A DNA stretch of 64,000 nucleotides from Betaproteobacteria bacterium (GCA_947453725.1 CANGHH010000005.1:205926-269925), one strand, 5' to 3'; shown: positions 43,101 through 53,061, numbered from the stretch's first letter. Notes: generated by a model not told the origin, from the letters alone. Translations and numbers: made by a program.

Positions 43101-44257
43101 CGGTATTTCGACTGGCTTTCGGTCAGCGCCACTTCAACCTGCCCGCGCCGGCCGGCCTCCGCGACTAGCAGTCGCTGGGACTCCTGCAACTGCTGCTGCG
43201 CCTGCTTCAATTCGGTGATGTCGGACACCAGGGCGAAGAAGCCCGTCACCGTGTCGCCTTCGACGTCGGGCAGGTACTGCGCCCAGGTGTGGCGCACGCT
43301 GCCATCCGTCATCGTCAGCGTGCGTTCGAAGTGCTGGGGCAGGCCCGCCAGCGCACCGCGGATATAGGGCTCGTTCCGTTCGAACAATTCAGGGCCCAGC
43401 AGCTCCGGCATCGTGATGACCTGCATCTGTTCGCGGCTGCGCCCGAACCAGGCCAGGTACCGGTCGTTGGAGAAGGTGCAGCGCAGGCCGGTACTCCAGC
43501 GAGCGACCAAGGCCGGAATCGAGTTGGTGACCGATTCCAGCAGACGCGTGTGCTCGCGCTGCGCAGCGCCGGCCAACTCCGCGGCAGTGACGTCGGCCAC
43601 GGTGCCCAGCAGTTGCGCCGGCATGCCCGCCTCGGCGTCCACCCAGCGGGCCTGCGAGTGCATCCAGCGCACCGAGCCATCGGGAAGCAGCACCCGGTGC
43701 CTGCTGATGAAGGGCTGGCCCCTTTCGTGGGCAGCTTGCAACGCCGCGTGCACCGCCGCCCGGTCGTCGGGATGCACCTCGGCCAGCGCAAGGTCGTGCG
43801 ACAAGGGGTCGGCAGGGTCCAGGCCGTGCAGGCGCACCGCCACCGCGTCGGCCTGCAGCATGTTACGGGACGGATCCGCCATCCAGACGCCGACCTCGGC
43901 GCCCTCCAGCGCCAGCGCCAGCGTCCGGGCCAGGAATTGCGGCGCTGCAGCAGGTGCCCCGGGCGGGTCTTCGATGCACATCAGGATCGCGTCGGGCTGC
44001 CCCAGCTCGGCGCCGGCACGGACCTGCAGCAGCCCGCAGCCCGTGAACGCCAGCGCACCCGCGACCTCGAATTCACGGGCCGCCGTCAGCATGCGCACGG
44101 CCCGGTCCAGGTCCACGAGTTGCAGCAGATCCAGGAAGCGTGTCCCGGCCAGCGTGCCCCGCCCGAGGCGGCGTTCAGCCTCGGCCCCGGCTGCGACGAC
44201 GCCGCCGTCGGCATCCAGCCGCAGTTCGCTCGCCCCGGTGCCCTCAGTCGTCGTCAT
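40190..44257 (-). CDS. Multi-PAS hybrid histidine kinase
   Basis: This 1355-residue soluble protein has a long N-terminal array of about six PAS/PAC units (residues 1-870; PAC ends such as GTVADVTAAEL, ALVSDITELKQAQ, VFEDITERKK, SFLDITELGQAQ). HisKA follows with SSINHELRTPVHTMLG (His904), a HATPase (NLLGNACKYTCAG, DTGIGIA, GLGLGLPIARHW) and a C-terminal receiver with VLVDQIMPGRDGW (Asp1198). No transmembrane helix is seen. The start overlaps the end of the REC-AraC gene. Ligands of the PAS units are unknown; context suggests work in the same pathway as PYP and the phytochrome. Confidence 0.9.
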   Translation of the reverse strand: MTTTEGTGASELRLDADGGVVAAGAEAERRLGRGTLAGTRFLDLLQLVDLDRAVRMLTAAREFEVAGALAFTGCGLLQVRAGAELGQPDAILMCIEDPPGAPAAAPQFLARTLALALEGAEVGVWMADPSRNMLQADAVAVRLHGLDPADPLSHDLALAEVHPDDRAAVHAALQAAHERGQPFISRHRVLLPDGSVRWMHSQARWVDAEAGMPAQLLGTVADVTAAELAGAAQREHTRLLESVTNSIPALVARWSTGLRCTFSNDRYLAWFGRSREQMQVITMPELLGPELFERNEPYIRGALAGLPQHFERTLTMTDGSVRHTWAQYLPDVEGDTVTGFFALVSDITELKQAQQQLQESQRLLVAEAGRRGQVEVALTESQSKYRSLLQAMLGGYVYCRGIFEQGQLVDYEYLEVNEAYEELMQVQDVVGRRASEIWLGDAQAPCSDRMALFHRVITSGTPERAEAHLEGPDRWLSVAVSRPFDGHLFIVFEDITERKKLIERLSVIFAASAAAIAISRVSDHRFVEVNDAFLAIFGFEREEVLGRTSQELGLWADPDRRRAVVDRVSRDRQARGQTVDIQTKSGAPGRVLASFECVQLGDEPHLVASFLDITELGQAQDRLRASEAEYESLFSNMPLAFISGRTVQRADEGPDFECVKANQLAVNLMGRGHLQGLRASQAVPALWSRHPQLVDLLLRVADTGITERFEVELRTQPRWLGGRVYSSRKGEFAVVFEDSTQRKARDLELQLADARFRRLLNSNIVGVAIGDEAGGLSFANDYYLNVLAATRDELVRGQIQWDRFCRPEDLELDRRALEQVQAVGASVPYEKTLRRRDGSTVAVEIGLAAMPGDPRQVLAILLDVTARVQATDELRQANAVLAVRTREAEDANQAKSRFLSSINHELRTPVHTMLGYTRLLLKRSTGESRRHLEILQSASTQLNRLIDDLLQFSINSQQYSGLRRRAVRLPSFLQQVRELGQMLATEGRNRFELVETGDLPDAVLVDEDRLLQVLQNLLGNACKYTCAGRVTLSVHGDSPGPSAPAPDSCRLAFAVTDTGIGIAAEDQTRIFEAFQRGPATQGQPGLGLGLPIARHWVEAMGGRVQVASIPGQGSRFSFALDLPTTVWAPTRQADTGLMRALAGRQRHLLIVDDLAINREYLRELCADWGIAVTEAASVDTALPLCEANSPPIDAVLVDQIMPGRDGWDLLLELRQGATCPSLPVILISASMPHRPEDFPPELDFDAILAKPFEADGLLDVLRELLDPDAPRHLAPAPAEAQHPDPQPLQALPAADLDRYLELLRLGRVFALGAWARGLAEREPDRATLAALVAQHCTEADLPALHALAQRLRPEV

Positions 44258-45152
44258 CGTCCTCTGCCTCCGCGGCTGGTGACCCGGCCGCCTGGCGGTG
44301 GGCCTGGCGGTAGCGCCGCGGGCCCAGGCCGTAGCGCCTTCTGAAGGCGCGCGAAAAGTCGCTGGGGTTCAGGTAGCCAGCGCGGTCGGCCACACGCTGG
44401 ATCTGCTGGTCGGTGGTGGCCAGTGCGGTGCGCGCTCGCTCCAGCCGCAGATGCGCCACGTATTCGTGCGCCGTCATGCCGAAGCGGTCGCGGAACAGGT
44501 CGGTGAGCTTCTTCTCGTTGGTGCCGACGCGATGCGCCAGCAGGTCCAGGCCGGGCCATTGCAGGTCGTCGCGTTCCAGCGCGGCGATGGCCAGCGCCAC
44601 GAGGTCGCGGACCGGTTCGATGTCGCCCGGAATGGTTTCTCCTGCAGGCCCAGGGCCGGCCCGCGTCGCGCCGGCCGCGCGTGCCAGCCGCAGGTGCACG
44701 AACAACCGCGCCAGCACTTCGTCTGCGCTGAAAGGCTTGGTGATGTAGTCCACGCCGCCGGCGGCAAAACCTTCCAGCCGGTCTTCGATGGTGGCCGCGC
44801 CTGACAGGAAGATCACCGGGACACCGGCGGTTTCGGGAACGCGCTGCAGCTTGCGGCAGACCTCGTAGCCATTCATGCGGGGCATCTCGACGTCCAGCAG
44901 GATGGCGTCCGGGCGGCCGGCCACGCCCTTGTCGATGCCGTCCGCGCCGTCGAGCGCGACCATCACGTCCAGGGCATGGCCCTGCAGGTACTCCAGCAGC
45001 AGTCGAACGGATTCAACCCGGTCGTCGATGATCAGGATGCGCGCAGTGGAAACGACGATCTCCCGGAACGTCCTGTAGCTGAAGCAGACGGCCAGGCTAG
45101 GGCCAGTCCACGCAGATCTGACGGCCCAGCAGCAGACGCTCCGACGCTGCAT
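44244..45152 (-). CDS. REC-AraC response regulator
   Basis: A receiver domain (ARILIIDDRVESVRLL, AILLDVEMPRMNGYE, TKPFSADEVL) is followed by an AraC/XylS-type DNA-binding domain (GTNEKKLTDLFRDRFGMTAHEYV, IQRVADRAGYLNPSDFSRAFRRRYG) and a final run of five aspartates. This is the only protein of the light-sensing locus with a DNA-binding output. The start is uncertain: ATG 45152 gives 302 residues, but the domain begins about 35 codons later, where no standard start codon is found despite a GGGAG. The gene overlaps the multi-PAS kinase start by 14 bases. Confidence 0.85.
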   Translation of the reverse strand: MQRRSVCCWAVRSAWTGPSLAVCFSYRTFREIVVSTARILIIDDRVESVRLLLEYLQGHALDVMVALDGADGIDKGVAGRPDAILLDVEMPRMNGYEVCRKLQRVPETAGVPVIFLSGAATIEDRLEGFAAGGVDYITKPFSADEVLARLFVHLRLARAAGATRAGPGPAGETIPGDIEPVRDLVALAIAALERDDLQWPGLDLLAHRVGTNEKKLTDLFRDRFGMTAHEYVAHLRLERARTALATTDQQIQRVADRAGYLNPSDFSRAFRRRYGLGPRRYRQAHRQAAGSPAAEAEDDDDD

Positions 45153-45344
45153 GGAATTTTTCGGCGCCGGCATACAAGGGGCCCGGCAGCACACAGACAG
45201 TTGCCGGGTGCGTTCGGCGTCCGACCCTCGAGCAGTTCCTGTGTCGGCGCAGCCCGATGGCGTTTGGCCGGCAGGTCCGCGCGCATCAGGTTCTGTGGCT
45301 GCGCTTGCGCGCCCTACGCGCTGCGCCCCTGCCTCGGAACTCTG

Positions 45345-48300
45345 ATGTCCTTACCTTTGCCCGCAGCCGACCCGTTCACGACGTGTGAAAACGAACCCAT
45401 CCGCTTCCCGGGCGCCATACAGCCCCATGGCGCCTTGCTGGTGGCCGCGGTGGCCTCGGGCCTCATCGAGGCCGCCAGCGATTCCTGTAGCGACTTGCTG
45501 GGCCACGACGCGGCCAGCCTGATCGGACGCAGCCTGCAGGCCGTCCTGGGCCCTGCGGCGGTACAGGCCTTGTGCACGGACACCGGTACGCCTGACGCAC
45601 AGTCTGTGGCGCTGCCCGACTTCGCACGGCCCCTGGTGGCCATGGCCAGCACGAACGCGCACCAGCAACTGCTGGTGGCCATCGAGCCCGGACGCCCGCA
45701 CGCGAACCCGCAAGGTCTGTTGGCCCGAAGCATGGTCAGGGCCTGGCGTCGGCTGGACGATCCCGCCGCCATCCTGGACGCCGCAGTGCAGGGGCTGCGC
45801 GACATGACGGGCTTCGACCGGGTGATGGTCTATCGCTTCGACGGCGACTGGAACGGCGAGGTCGTGGCCGAAGCGCGCAACGACGCCCTCGAGCCCCTCC
45901 TGGGCCTGCACTACCCGGCCAGCGACATTCCGCGGCAGGCCCGCGAGCTGTACCACCTGGTTCGCGTCCGTGCCATACCGGACGTCGGGTACGCGCCTTC
46001 GACCCTGTTGGCGCAGGCCCCGGCGCACGACATCGACCTGGGCACCTGCAGCCTGCGCAGCGTCTCGCCCGTGCACCTGGAGTACTGCCGCAACATGGGG
46101 GTGCGCGCAACGCTCGTGGCCTCATTGGAGGTCGACGGCCGCCTCTGGGGCCTGGTGGCCTGTCACCACTATGCGGGCCCGCGTGGCCTGGAGCCCGCCG
46201 AGCGCGCAGAACTGGCCTGGCTGTGCGAGGACCTGGCAGAACTGCTGGCTGCAGCCCTGCTGCGCCAGCGCCAGGCGCGGCTACAGGCCTTGACGGCACG
46301 ACGGCACCAGCTCGTCGAGCACGTCCGTGCGGTGGCGCTGCAGGCCCTGACGCAGCAGGCGGATGCGGCCGAACTGCTGGACGTGGTCAACGCGGACGGC
46401 TTTGCGCTGGTCGACGCGCAGGGTGTGCGCACCGTGGGGCTGGCGCCTTCCGAAGACCGCATCGGGCTGCTGATGCAGCGGCGCAGCACCCTGGCGCCAC
46501 CGGGGTCGGCGGTTGCGACCCATCGCATCGAGAAAGACCTGGGCCTGCCACCGGTGGGCGACGGCATCGCCGGGGTGCTCTTTGTCTCCGTACTGGAACA
46601 GCCCCTGACGTCGCTGCTGTGGTTCCGCAAGGAGCGCGCGGAAACGGTGCGTTGGGCGGGCGACCCCGGACGGGCGCATGAGTTGGGCGCCGATGGCCGT
46701 CTCTCACCCCGCAAGTCCTTCAGCCAGTTCCTGGCCCTGGTGCGCGGCGAGTCCCTGCCGTGGTCACCGGAGGAAAACGCCTCGGCCGCGGAATTGGGGG
46801 CGCTGATCGAAATCGACGCGCTGCGGCAGCGCGAGGCCCTGTTGCAGACCGTGCTGGATTCCGTCCCGCAGCACCTGTGCATGCTGAATGCCGACGGCGT
46901 CATCGTGATGGTCAACCAGGCCTGGCGCGAATTCGCGCTTGCCCATGGCACCGCCGAAAGCACCGGCACGGTCATCGGCTCGGCCTACAACGCGGTGTGC
47001 GGGCAGGCCAGCAGTGCGCCGTCGGGCGCCGAGGCGCAGGTGGCCTGGCTGGGGATCCGGTCTGTGCTGACGTTGCGCCAGCCCCAGTTCCAGCTGGAGT
47101 ACCCGCGCCCGCTGGCTGATGAGACGCTCTGGTTTCACCTGCGCGTCGTGCCCATGCAGCAGCCCTGCGAAGGGGCGGTGGTCATCCACGAGGACATTTC
47201 GGCGCACCGGCAGGCCTGGCTGGCCGTGCAGGCTGCGGAGTCCCGCTACCGCGAGATGGTGGAAGCTCAGACCGAGAGCGTGCTTCGCCTCGGCGCCGAT
47301 GGCTACGTGCTTTACGTCAATGCTGCCGCCTGCCGCTTCTTCGAACGGCCGCGAGAGGTCTTGCAAGGGCTGCACTGGCAGCAACTGACCGGCCCCGTGG
47401 ACGTCAGCCTGCAGGATGCGCGGGTCCGCTCGGCCACGCCGGACGACCCCCTGACGTCGGCCGAACTGCGCATCGTCCTGCCCAGCGGCCGGGTGCGCTG
47501 GGGCCACTTCGTCCACCGCGCCCTCTTCGACGACCAGGGCCAACTGCTCGAAGCGCAGACCGTCGGCCGGGACATCACCGAACGCAAGCACGCCGAAGCC
47601 GAGGTGAAGCGCTTGTTGCGCGAACAGCAGGCCATCCTGAACAGCCCCGTCGTCGGCATCTTCAAGGTGCGCCATCGCCGGATTTCCTGGGCCAACGCTG
47701 CTTTTGCACAAATCCATGGCTACGCGCTGGATGAAGTCCTGGGCCGCGCACCGCGCCTGTTCGTCCCCAACGATGAAGCACTGGCCACGCTCGTGCAGGC
47801 TGCCGCGCCGGCCCTCAGCACCGGGCAGATCTACCGTACCGAATTGCAGCACCGCTGCAAGGACGGGCGCCTGATTTGGGTGGAGCTCAGCGTGGCCATG
47901 CTCGACGAGGAGCAGGACGAGACCATCGGCGCGCTGGTCGACATCTCGCACCTGAAGGCGGCCGAGGCCGGCCTGCAGGAACACCAGCTGGCCCTGGAAG
48001 GGATGGTGGCCTCGCGCACGCGGGCACTGGCCCAGGCCCGAGACGAGGCGCAGGCTGCCAATCGCGCAAAGAGCGTCTTCCTGACGACGATGAGCCACGA
48101 GCTGCGCACGCCGATGAACGCCATCATGGGTTTGACGCAGCTGGCCCGCAAGAACGCCACGGACGCGAAGCAGGCCGATCAGCTGGGCAAGGCGCTGAAC
48201 GCGGCCACGGGCCTGCTGGCCATCATCAACGACATCCTCGACCTCAGCCGCGTCGAGACCGGCAACGTCGTGCCCGAGCATCTCGCCTTCGACCTGGACG

Positions 48301-49205
48301 GGGTGTTCGACAAGTTGAAGACACTCTCGCGCGACCAGGCTGCGAAGGCCGGGCTCGACCTGGTATTGCAACTGGACCCCGCCCTGCGGGGCCGGCGGCT
48401 GATGGGCGATGCACAGCGCCTGGGCCAGGTCCTGCTCAACCTGGTGGCCAATGCCATCAAGTTCACCAGCCAGGGGGCGGTTCGTGCCCGTGCCTTGCAG
48501 TTGGAGGCGCAGGCCCGTCGCAGCCATGTGCGCTTCGAGGTTCAGGACACCGGCATCGGCATCGCAGCCGAAGACCAGGTCCGCATCTTCAAGGCCTTCG
48601 AGCAGGTCGACGGTTCGACGACGCGCCTGTACGGTGGCAGCGGGCTGGGCCTTTCGATCTGCCGGCGTCTGGTCGAACTGATGGGCGGCGAGATCGGCGT
48701 TTCCAGCGAATTGGGTGTCGGGAGCACGTTCTGGGTCTCGCTGTGGCTGGACCGTGCCGACGCCGTGGCCTCGCAATCCAAGTCCGAGCCCGACAACCCG
48801 GACGAACGGGCCATCCGTGAACGCCACCGCGACGCCCGCGTACTCGTCGTGGACGACGAACCCCTCAACCGTGAGGTGATGCGTGTGCTGCTGGAGGAAT
48901 GCCAGCTGCACGTCGACGAAGCTGTGGACGGCCAGCAGGCGGTGGAACTGGCGGCGCAGCAGCCTTATGCATTGATCCTGATGGACATGCAGATGCCCAA
49001 GCTGGACGGATGCGCAGCCACGCGCCAGATCCGCGCATCAGGACGCGGCAGCCGCGTGCCGATCATCGCGATGACGGCCAATGTCTTCCAGGAAGACGAG
49101 GAGGCCTGCCGCACAGCCGGCATGGACGACTTCCTCGGCAAGCCCATACAGACCGAGCGGCTGTTCAGCATGGCGCTGCGATGGCTGGACCGACCCGGCC
49201 GCTGA
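45345..49205 (+). CDS. bphP: Bacteriophytochrome hybrid histidine kinase
   Basis: This is a 1286-residue red/far-red sensor. The photosensory core is complete: PAS with Cys14 in [18 protein letters not shown] (biliverdin-linking cysteine), GAF with PASDIP (Asp194), [13 protein letters not shown] (His244) and ACHHY (His274), and PHY with the tongue motif PRKSF near residue 455. About three PAS domains follow (residues 510-885), then HisKA ([14 protein letters not shown], His918), HATPase ([13 protein letters not shown]) and a receiver ([12 protein letters not shown], Asp1214). It diverges from the REC-AraC gene and is followed by another REC protein. No haem oxygenase gene is visible. Confidence 0.93.
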   Translation: MSLPLPAADPFTTCENEPIRFPGAIQPHGALLVAAVASGLIEAASDSCSDLLGHDAASLIGRSLQAVLGPAAVQALCTDTGTPDAQSVALPDFARPLVAMASTNAHQQLLVAIEPGRPHANPQGLLARSMVRAWRRLDDPAAILDAAVQGLRDMTGFDRVMVYRFDGDWNGEVVAEARNDALEPLLGLHYPASDIPRQARELYHLVRVRAIPDVGYAPSTLLAQAPAHDIDLGTCSLRSVSPVHLEYCRNMGVRATLVASLEVDGRLWGLVACHHYAGPRGLEPAERAELAWLCEDLAELLAAALLRQRQARLQALTARRHQLVEHVRAVALQALTQQADAAELLDVVNADGFALVDAQGVRTVGLAPSEDRIGLLMQRRSTLAPPGSAVATHRIEKDLGLPPVGDGIAGVLFVSVLEQPLTSLLWFRKERAETVRWAGDPGRAHELGADGRLSPRKSFSQFLALVRGESLPWSPEENASAAELGALIEIDALRQREALLQTVLDSVPQHLCMLNADGVIVMVNQAWREFALAHGTAESTGTVIGSAYNAVCGQASSAPSGAEAQVAWLGIRSVLTLRQPQFQLEYPRPLADETLWFHLRVVPMQQPCEGAVVIHEDISAHRQAWLAVQAAESRYREMVEAQTESVLRLGADGYVLYVNAAACRFFERPREVLQGLHWQQLTGPVDVSLQDARVRSATPDDPLTSAELRIVLPSGRVRWGHFVHRALFDDQGQLLEAQTVGRDITERKHAEAEVKRLLREQQAILNSPVVGIFKVRHRRISWANAAFAQIHGYALDEVLGRAPRLFVPNDEALATLVQAAAPALSTGQIYRTELQHRCKDGRLIWVELSVAMLDEEQDETIGALVDISHLKAAEAGLQEHQLALEGMVASRTRALAQARDEAQAANRAKSVFLTTMSHELRTPMNAIMGLTQLARKNATDAKQADQLGKALNAATGLLAIINDILDLSRVETGNVVPEHLAFDLDGVFDKLKTLSRDQAAKAGLDLVLQLDPALRGRRLMGDAQRLGQVLLNLVANAIKFTSQGAVRARALQLEAQARRSHVRFEVQDTGIGIAAEDQVRIFKAFEQVDGSTTRLYGGSGLGLSICRRLVELMGGEIGVSSELGVGSTFWVSLWLDRADAVASQSKSEPDNPDERAIRERHRDARVLVVDDEPLNREVMRVLLEECQLHVDEAVDGQQAVELAAQQPYALILMDMQMPKLDGCAATRQIRASGRGSRVPIIAMTANVFQEDEEACRTAGMDDFLGKPIQTERLFSMALRWLDRPGR

Positions 49206-49260
49206 CAGCACCGGCCGCGGTGCACGCGTCCGACACTTCTTTCCCCGATTCAGGAGCCCC

Positions 49261-50421
49261 GTGAACACGCCCACCCAGCCGATCATCGCCATCGCCGACG
49301 ACAACCCACTGGCCTGCGAGGTGCTCACGGCCCTGCTGGCGGACCTTTACGAGGTCAGGGCGTTCAGGTCCGGGCAGGCTGTGTTGGCGGGCCTGGCACA
49401 GGATCGTGTGGACCTGGTCCTGCTCGACGTGGCGATGCCCGGCCTTGACGGCTACAAGACCTGCCAGGCGCTGCGCAAGGACGGCACGCACGCTGACGTG
49501 CCGGTGATCTTCCTGTCGGCCCACTCGCTGCTCGAAGACCGCCTGCGGGGCTACGCCGCGGGGGGTGACGACTACCTGGTCAAGCCCTACGACCACGACG
49601 AGCTGCTGGCCAAGATCGATCTGGCCATCGAGAGCCAGCGCCAGAAGCGGCGGCTCGCCCGCGACGTGGCCGAGCTGAGCAACGCTGCGTCGCTGACGGC
49701 CGAGATGATGGGCGAAGTGGGCGTGGTGCTGGAATTCCACCGTGCGCTGGCCGACTGCACGACGCCGGCCGCCATCGCGCAGGCGGTGCTCGCTGCGCTG
49801 GGGCGCCTCGGGCTGGAAGGCTGCGTGCAGCTGGCGAGCCGGGGAACGACGATGGCCCACTCGGCTGCCGGCGAGGCCTCTGCGCTCGAGGTGTCGCTGC
49901 TGGAATACCTGGCTTCGCAGAAAAGCGCTCGCATCCTGACCCTGGGTCACAACCTGGGCTTCGCGTTCGGCAGCGTCACGCTGCTGGTGCGCTGCCTGGC
50001 CTGGGCCGAAGCGCCCGACGCGTCCGAGACCGCCGACGCGATGGGGCGGGCGCGCGACAACGTTGCGCTGATCGTTGACGGTGCCGTGGACCGCCTGCGG
50101 GCGCTCGAAGCGGAGCAGGACGCCCGGCAACTGGTTGGCGCCCGGGACCTGATCGCCACCACGCGAACGGTACTGATGGATCTCGAGTCGATCGAACGCG
50201 AGCTGCACCGTGAGCTCGACGGTGTCTTCGAGGCGCTTCGACACGAGTTCGAGATGCACTTTCCTCGATTGGGTTTGACCGCGGCGCAGGAAGACAGCCT
50301 GGCAGAGATCCTGTCGCGTCAGCATGCACGCGGCCTGGCGGTGCTTGAACAGGGCCGCGCCGCCGAAGCCCGACTGCATCGGCTGGTCGAGCAACTGGAA
50401 CAGGCGCCGCCAGGCGCCTGA
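49261..50421 (+). CDS. REC protein with uncharacterised helical output domain
   Basis: This 386-residue protein starts with GTG after AGGAG. A receiver domain covers residues 1-125 (ADDNPLACEVL, LVLLDVAMPGLDGYKTC with Asp56, VKPYDHDELL). Residues 150-275 resemble a GAF-like segment conserved after some REC domains (SLTAEMMGEVGVVLEFHRAL), and the end is strongly helical with coiled-coil character. No DNA-binding, GGDEF or kinase motif is seen. It directly follows bphP (55-base gap) and is a likely phosphorylation partner. Confidence 0.85.
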   Translation: MNTPTQPIIAIADDNPLACEVLTALLADLYEVRAFRSGQAVLAGLAQDRVDLVLLDVAMPGLDGYKTCQALRKDGTHADVPVIFLSAHSLLEDRLRGYAAGGDDYLVKPYDHDELLAKIDLAIESQRQKRRLARDVAELSNAASLTAEMMGEVGVVLEFHRALADCTTPAAIAQAVLAALGRLGLEGCVQLASRGTTMAHSAAGEASALEVSLLEYLASQKSARILTLGHNLGFAFGSVTLLVRCLAWAEAPDASETADAMGRARDNVALIVDGAVDRLRALEAEQDARQLVGARDLIATTRTVLMDLESIERELHRELDGVFEALRHEFEMHFPRLGLTAAQEDSLAEILSRQHARGLAVLEQGRAAEARLHRLVEQLEQAPPGA

Positions 50422-51017
50422 GGGTTGGGCATCCCTGCGGCATGTCCGTCGCGGGCGTCACGGCCTTCGGCAAACGTTCTTTGGTTCACGATCTTCGATG
50501 GGGCGAGGTTGTTGCTGCTGAAGCTGGTCTGAGGACCTCGAGTGCAGGGGCGCTGTAGTCACCGGCTGCTCAGGGGCCAACAATTCGAGCCGCTCGAGGT
50601 CGCCTTTGGGTCGGGAAGAGACCCTCGACCTGCCGCCCGACAGCAGACATTCGGTCTCGCAGACGTCTGCGCCACGCGATCGTCCCGCAGCTCGCTACGT
50701 CCCAGCTGAGGGGCTGGTATCGCACGCCACTGCTGCGCTCGTCGATCGAAAGTACAGAACAAAGCTGCGTACTAATTCAGCGGAGGCGTCAGATGGCGTC
50801 GGACACTGGCTTGCAGGACGGAAGACAACCGCGCGGGCGGCACACCTGCGCCTCCTGGCTGCGTTGGCCGACTCGCGAACCAACTCGGTCGCCTAGCCGC
50901 AGAGGCAACGCTTGGCCGGGTGCCACCCCAACTTGCTGTCAGCCTTGGACGGCGGAGCCGGTTAGTACATTCCCGACCGCGGCGATAGGGATAGAGACTC
51001 CCGTCCCTCAGCCTGCC
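50422..51017. other. Gene-poor stretch between bphP operon and tRNA-Ala
   Basis: There are about 600 bases with only short frames (under 100 codons) that lack ribosome sites, domain resemblance or codon bias. GC content falls and codon periodicity is lost, as in decayed or horizontally acquired DNA next to a tRNA gene. I found no integrase fragment and no duplicated tRNA end. Confidence 0.5.
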
Positions 51018-51046
51018 AAAAAAACAGCCCCTGACGGGGCTGTTTA
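51018..51046 (-). terminator. Intrinsic terminator downstream of tRNA-Ala
   Basis: A perfect ten-base stem (AAACAGCCCC / GGGGCTGTTT) has a four-base loop. Read on the minus strand it is followed by a run of seven T from the A-tract at 51018-51024. It lies about 95 bases past the 3' end of the minus-strand tRNA gene, so it terminates that transcript. Confidence 0.85.
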
Positions 51047-51139
51047 AGCTAAGGCTTGCACCTGCTGGATAAACCTACCGGTTGCACCCGCTGCAACTCT
51101 ATGCTTTGAGTCGCATCACTGGCGGCCCCTACTGTTGAC

Positions 51140-51215
<76 letters not shown>

Positions 51216-51314
51216 ACGACAGCTTCGAAGTCTAGCACTGAGCGGGTGATGTCCCGCGGCGGGGTCTGTGGCACGCTTACCATCGGCCTCCCTCACCGAC
51301 CCTGATCCACGCGC

Positions 51315-52178
51315 ATGAAGTCCCGTCTCGACCCGGCCTGGCTGGCAGCCCAGTACGACAACCGTGCCCGGGTGCCTGAGCATGCGGCCGTCCTGTCGAG
51401 CTGGGCGCAGGCCTCGGCCCTGGTGCGCGGGGCCAGCCCCTGTGTGCTGGACCTGGCCTACGGCGACGGTGCCGGCGAGACGCTGGACCTCTTTCCGGCC
51501 CCGGCCGCAGCCCGACCGGCACCGGTGCTGGTCTTCATCCATGGCGGCTACTGGCGTGCGCTGGACAAGGCCGACCATGCCTTCATCGCGCCGTCTTTCA
51601 CGGCCGACGGCGCGCTGGTGGTGGTGCCGAATTACGCGCTGTGTCCGGCGGTCGGCATCGAGCACATCGTGATGCAGCTGGCCCAGGCCGTGGCCTGGGT
51701 ATGGCGCCACGCGGCCGAGCATGGCGGCGACCCGTCGCGCATCGCGCTGGTCGGCCATTCGGCCGGCGGCCACCTGGCGACCATGCTGCTCGGTTGCCGC
51801 TGGAAGCAGGTCGACGAGAGCCTGCCCGCCCAGCCGCTGTCCGGCGCCTTGTCGATCTCGGGCCTCTACGACCTGGAACCGCTGCGCCACACGCCCTTCC
51901 TGCAGGCCGACCTGCAACTGACGCCGGCGTCGGTGGCCCGGCTCAGTCCGGCCTTCTTCCCGCGGCCCAAGGGCTGCAAGCTCTACGCGGCGGTGGGCCT
52001 GGACGAAAGCGAAGAGTTCCAGCGGCAGAACCTGCTGATCCGCGATGTCTGGGGGCCGACGGCCGTGCCGGTCTGCGAGACCGTGCCGGCCAGCAACCAC
52101 TTCACGGTGCTGAAAGGCCTGGCCGACCCGGCCGGCCGCCTGCACGAACTGGCCTTGCGCCTGCTGGGGCTGCGATGA
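51315..52178 (+). CDS. Alpha/beta hydrolase (kynurenine-formamidase/esterase-like)
   Basis: This 287-residue cytoplasmic enzyme has an oxyanion loop FIHGGYWRALDK and nucleophile elbow LVGHSAGGHLA. A catalytic histidine lies in ASNHFTVLKGL, with an acid probably in the preceding strand. The HGGYW form is typical of arylformamidase-like esterases. Substrate unknown. It lies 16 bases before the aldo/keto reductase gene and is likely co-transcribed. Confidence 0.85.
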   Translation: MKSRLDPAWLAAQYDNRARVPEHAAVLSSWAQASALVRGASPCVLDLAYGDGAGETLDLFPAPAAARPAPVLVFIHGGYWRALDKADHAFIAPSFTADGALVVVPNYALCPAVGIEHIVMQLAQAVAWVWRHAAEHGGDPSRIALVGHSAGGHLATMLLGCRWKQVDESLPAQPLSGALSISGLYDLEPLRHTPFLQADLQLTPASVARLSPAFFPRPKGCKLYAAVGLDESEEFQRQNLLIRDVWGPTAVPVCETVPASNHFTVLKGLADPAGRLHELALRLLGLR

Positions 52179-52194
52179 ACGGCGCCGCCTGCGC

Positions 52195-53061
52195 ATGAGG
52201 CTGTCGCCGATCACCGCCGGCCTGTGGCGGCTGCACGAATGGCAGCTCGACACGCCCGCGCTGCTGCGCTGGATCGAGCAGGCGCTCGACCTGGGCATCA
52301 GCAGCTTCGACCATGCCGACATCTACGGTGGCTACACCGTCGAAGCGCTGTTCGGGCAGGCGCTGGCGGCCGCGCCAGCGCTGCGTCAGCGCCTGCAGAT
52401 CGTCACCAAATGCGGCATCCAGCTGGTCCACCCGAACCGGCCGGCGCACCGCGTGAAGGCCTACGACACCTCGCGGGCGCATGTCACGGCCTCGGTCGAG
52501 GCCTCGCTGCGTGCGCTGCGCACCGACCGCATCGACCTGCTGCTGATCCACCGGCCCGACTGGCTGATGGACCCCGATGAGTTGGCCGACACTTTCCGCC
52601 ACCTGCTGGCCGCCGGCAAGGTGCTGCACTTCGGCGTCAGCAACCACACGCCGGGTCAGCTGGCGATGCTGCGCAAGCGCCACCCGCTGCTCACCAACCA
52701 GATCGAATTCTCGGCGCTGCAGATGCGCGCGCTGGCCGACGGCACGCTGGAGCAGTGCGTCGATCTCGGCCTGCGCCCGATGGTCTGGTCGCCGCTGGGC
52801 GGTGGTCGCCTGTTCAACGGCGGCGACCTGCAGGCCGCCCGCGTCTGGGCCGTGCTGCAGGACCTGGCCGCGCAGCACCGCGTCAGCGTGCCGAGCGTGG
52901 CCTATGCGTGGATCCTGCGCCACCCGTCGCGGCCGATACCGGTCACCGGCACCGGGCGCATCGAGGGCCTGAAAGAGGCCGTGGCGGCCCTCGACGTGCA
53001 GCTGAGTGTGGCCGACTGGTACCGCGTCTGGCAGGCCAGCATCGGCCACGAGGTGCCCTGA
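52195..53061 (+). CDS. Aldo/keto reductase (YdhF-like)
   Basis: This 288-residue TIM-barrel oxidoreductase shows DHADIYGGYTVEALFG (catalytic Asp/Tyr region), ITKCGIQ (Lys), IDLLLIHRPD (His) and FGVSNHTPGQL. The family is NADPH-dependent; the protein resembles E. coli YdhF. The C-terminal part carries the cofactor loop PIPVTGTGRIEGLKEA. Substrate unknown. Confidence 0.88.
   Translation: MRLSPITAGLWRLHEWQLDTPALLRWIEQALDLGISSFDHADIYGGYTVEALFGQALAAAPALRQRLQIVTKCGIQLVHPNRPAHRVKAYDTSRAHVTASVEASLRALRTDRIDLLLIHRPDWLMDPDELADTFRHLLAAGKVLHFGVSNHTPGQLAMLRKRHPLLTNQIEFSALQMRALADGTLEQCVDLGLRPMVWSPLGGGRLFNGGDLQAARVWAVLQDLAAQHRVSVPSVAYAWILRHPSRPIPVTGTGRIEGLKEAVAALDVQLSVADWYRVWQASIGHEVP

Noticed and set aside
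50606..50896. 96-codon plus-strand frame in the gene-poor gap
   Set aside because: No ribosome site, no domain, and codon use unlike neighbouring genes.
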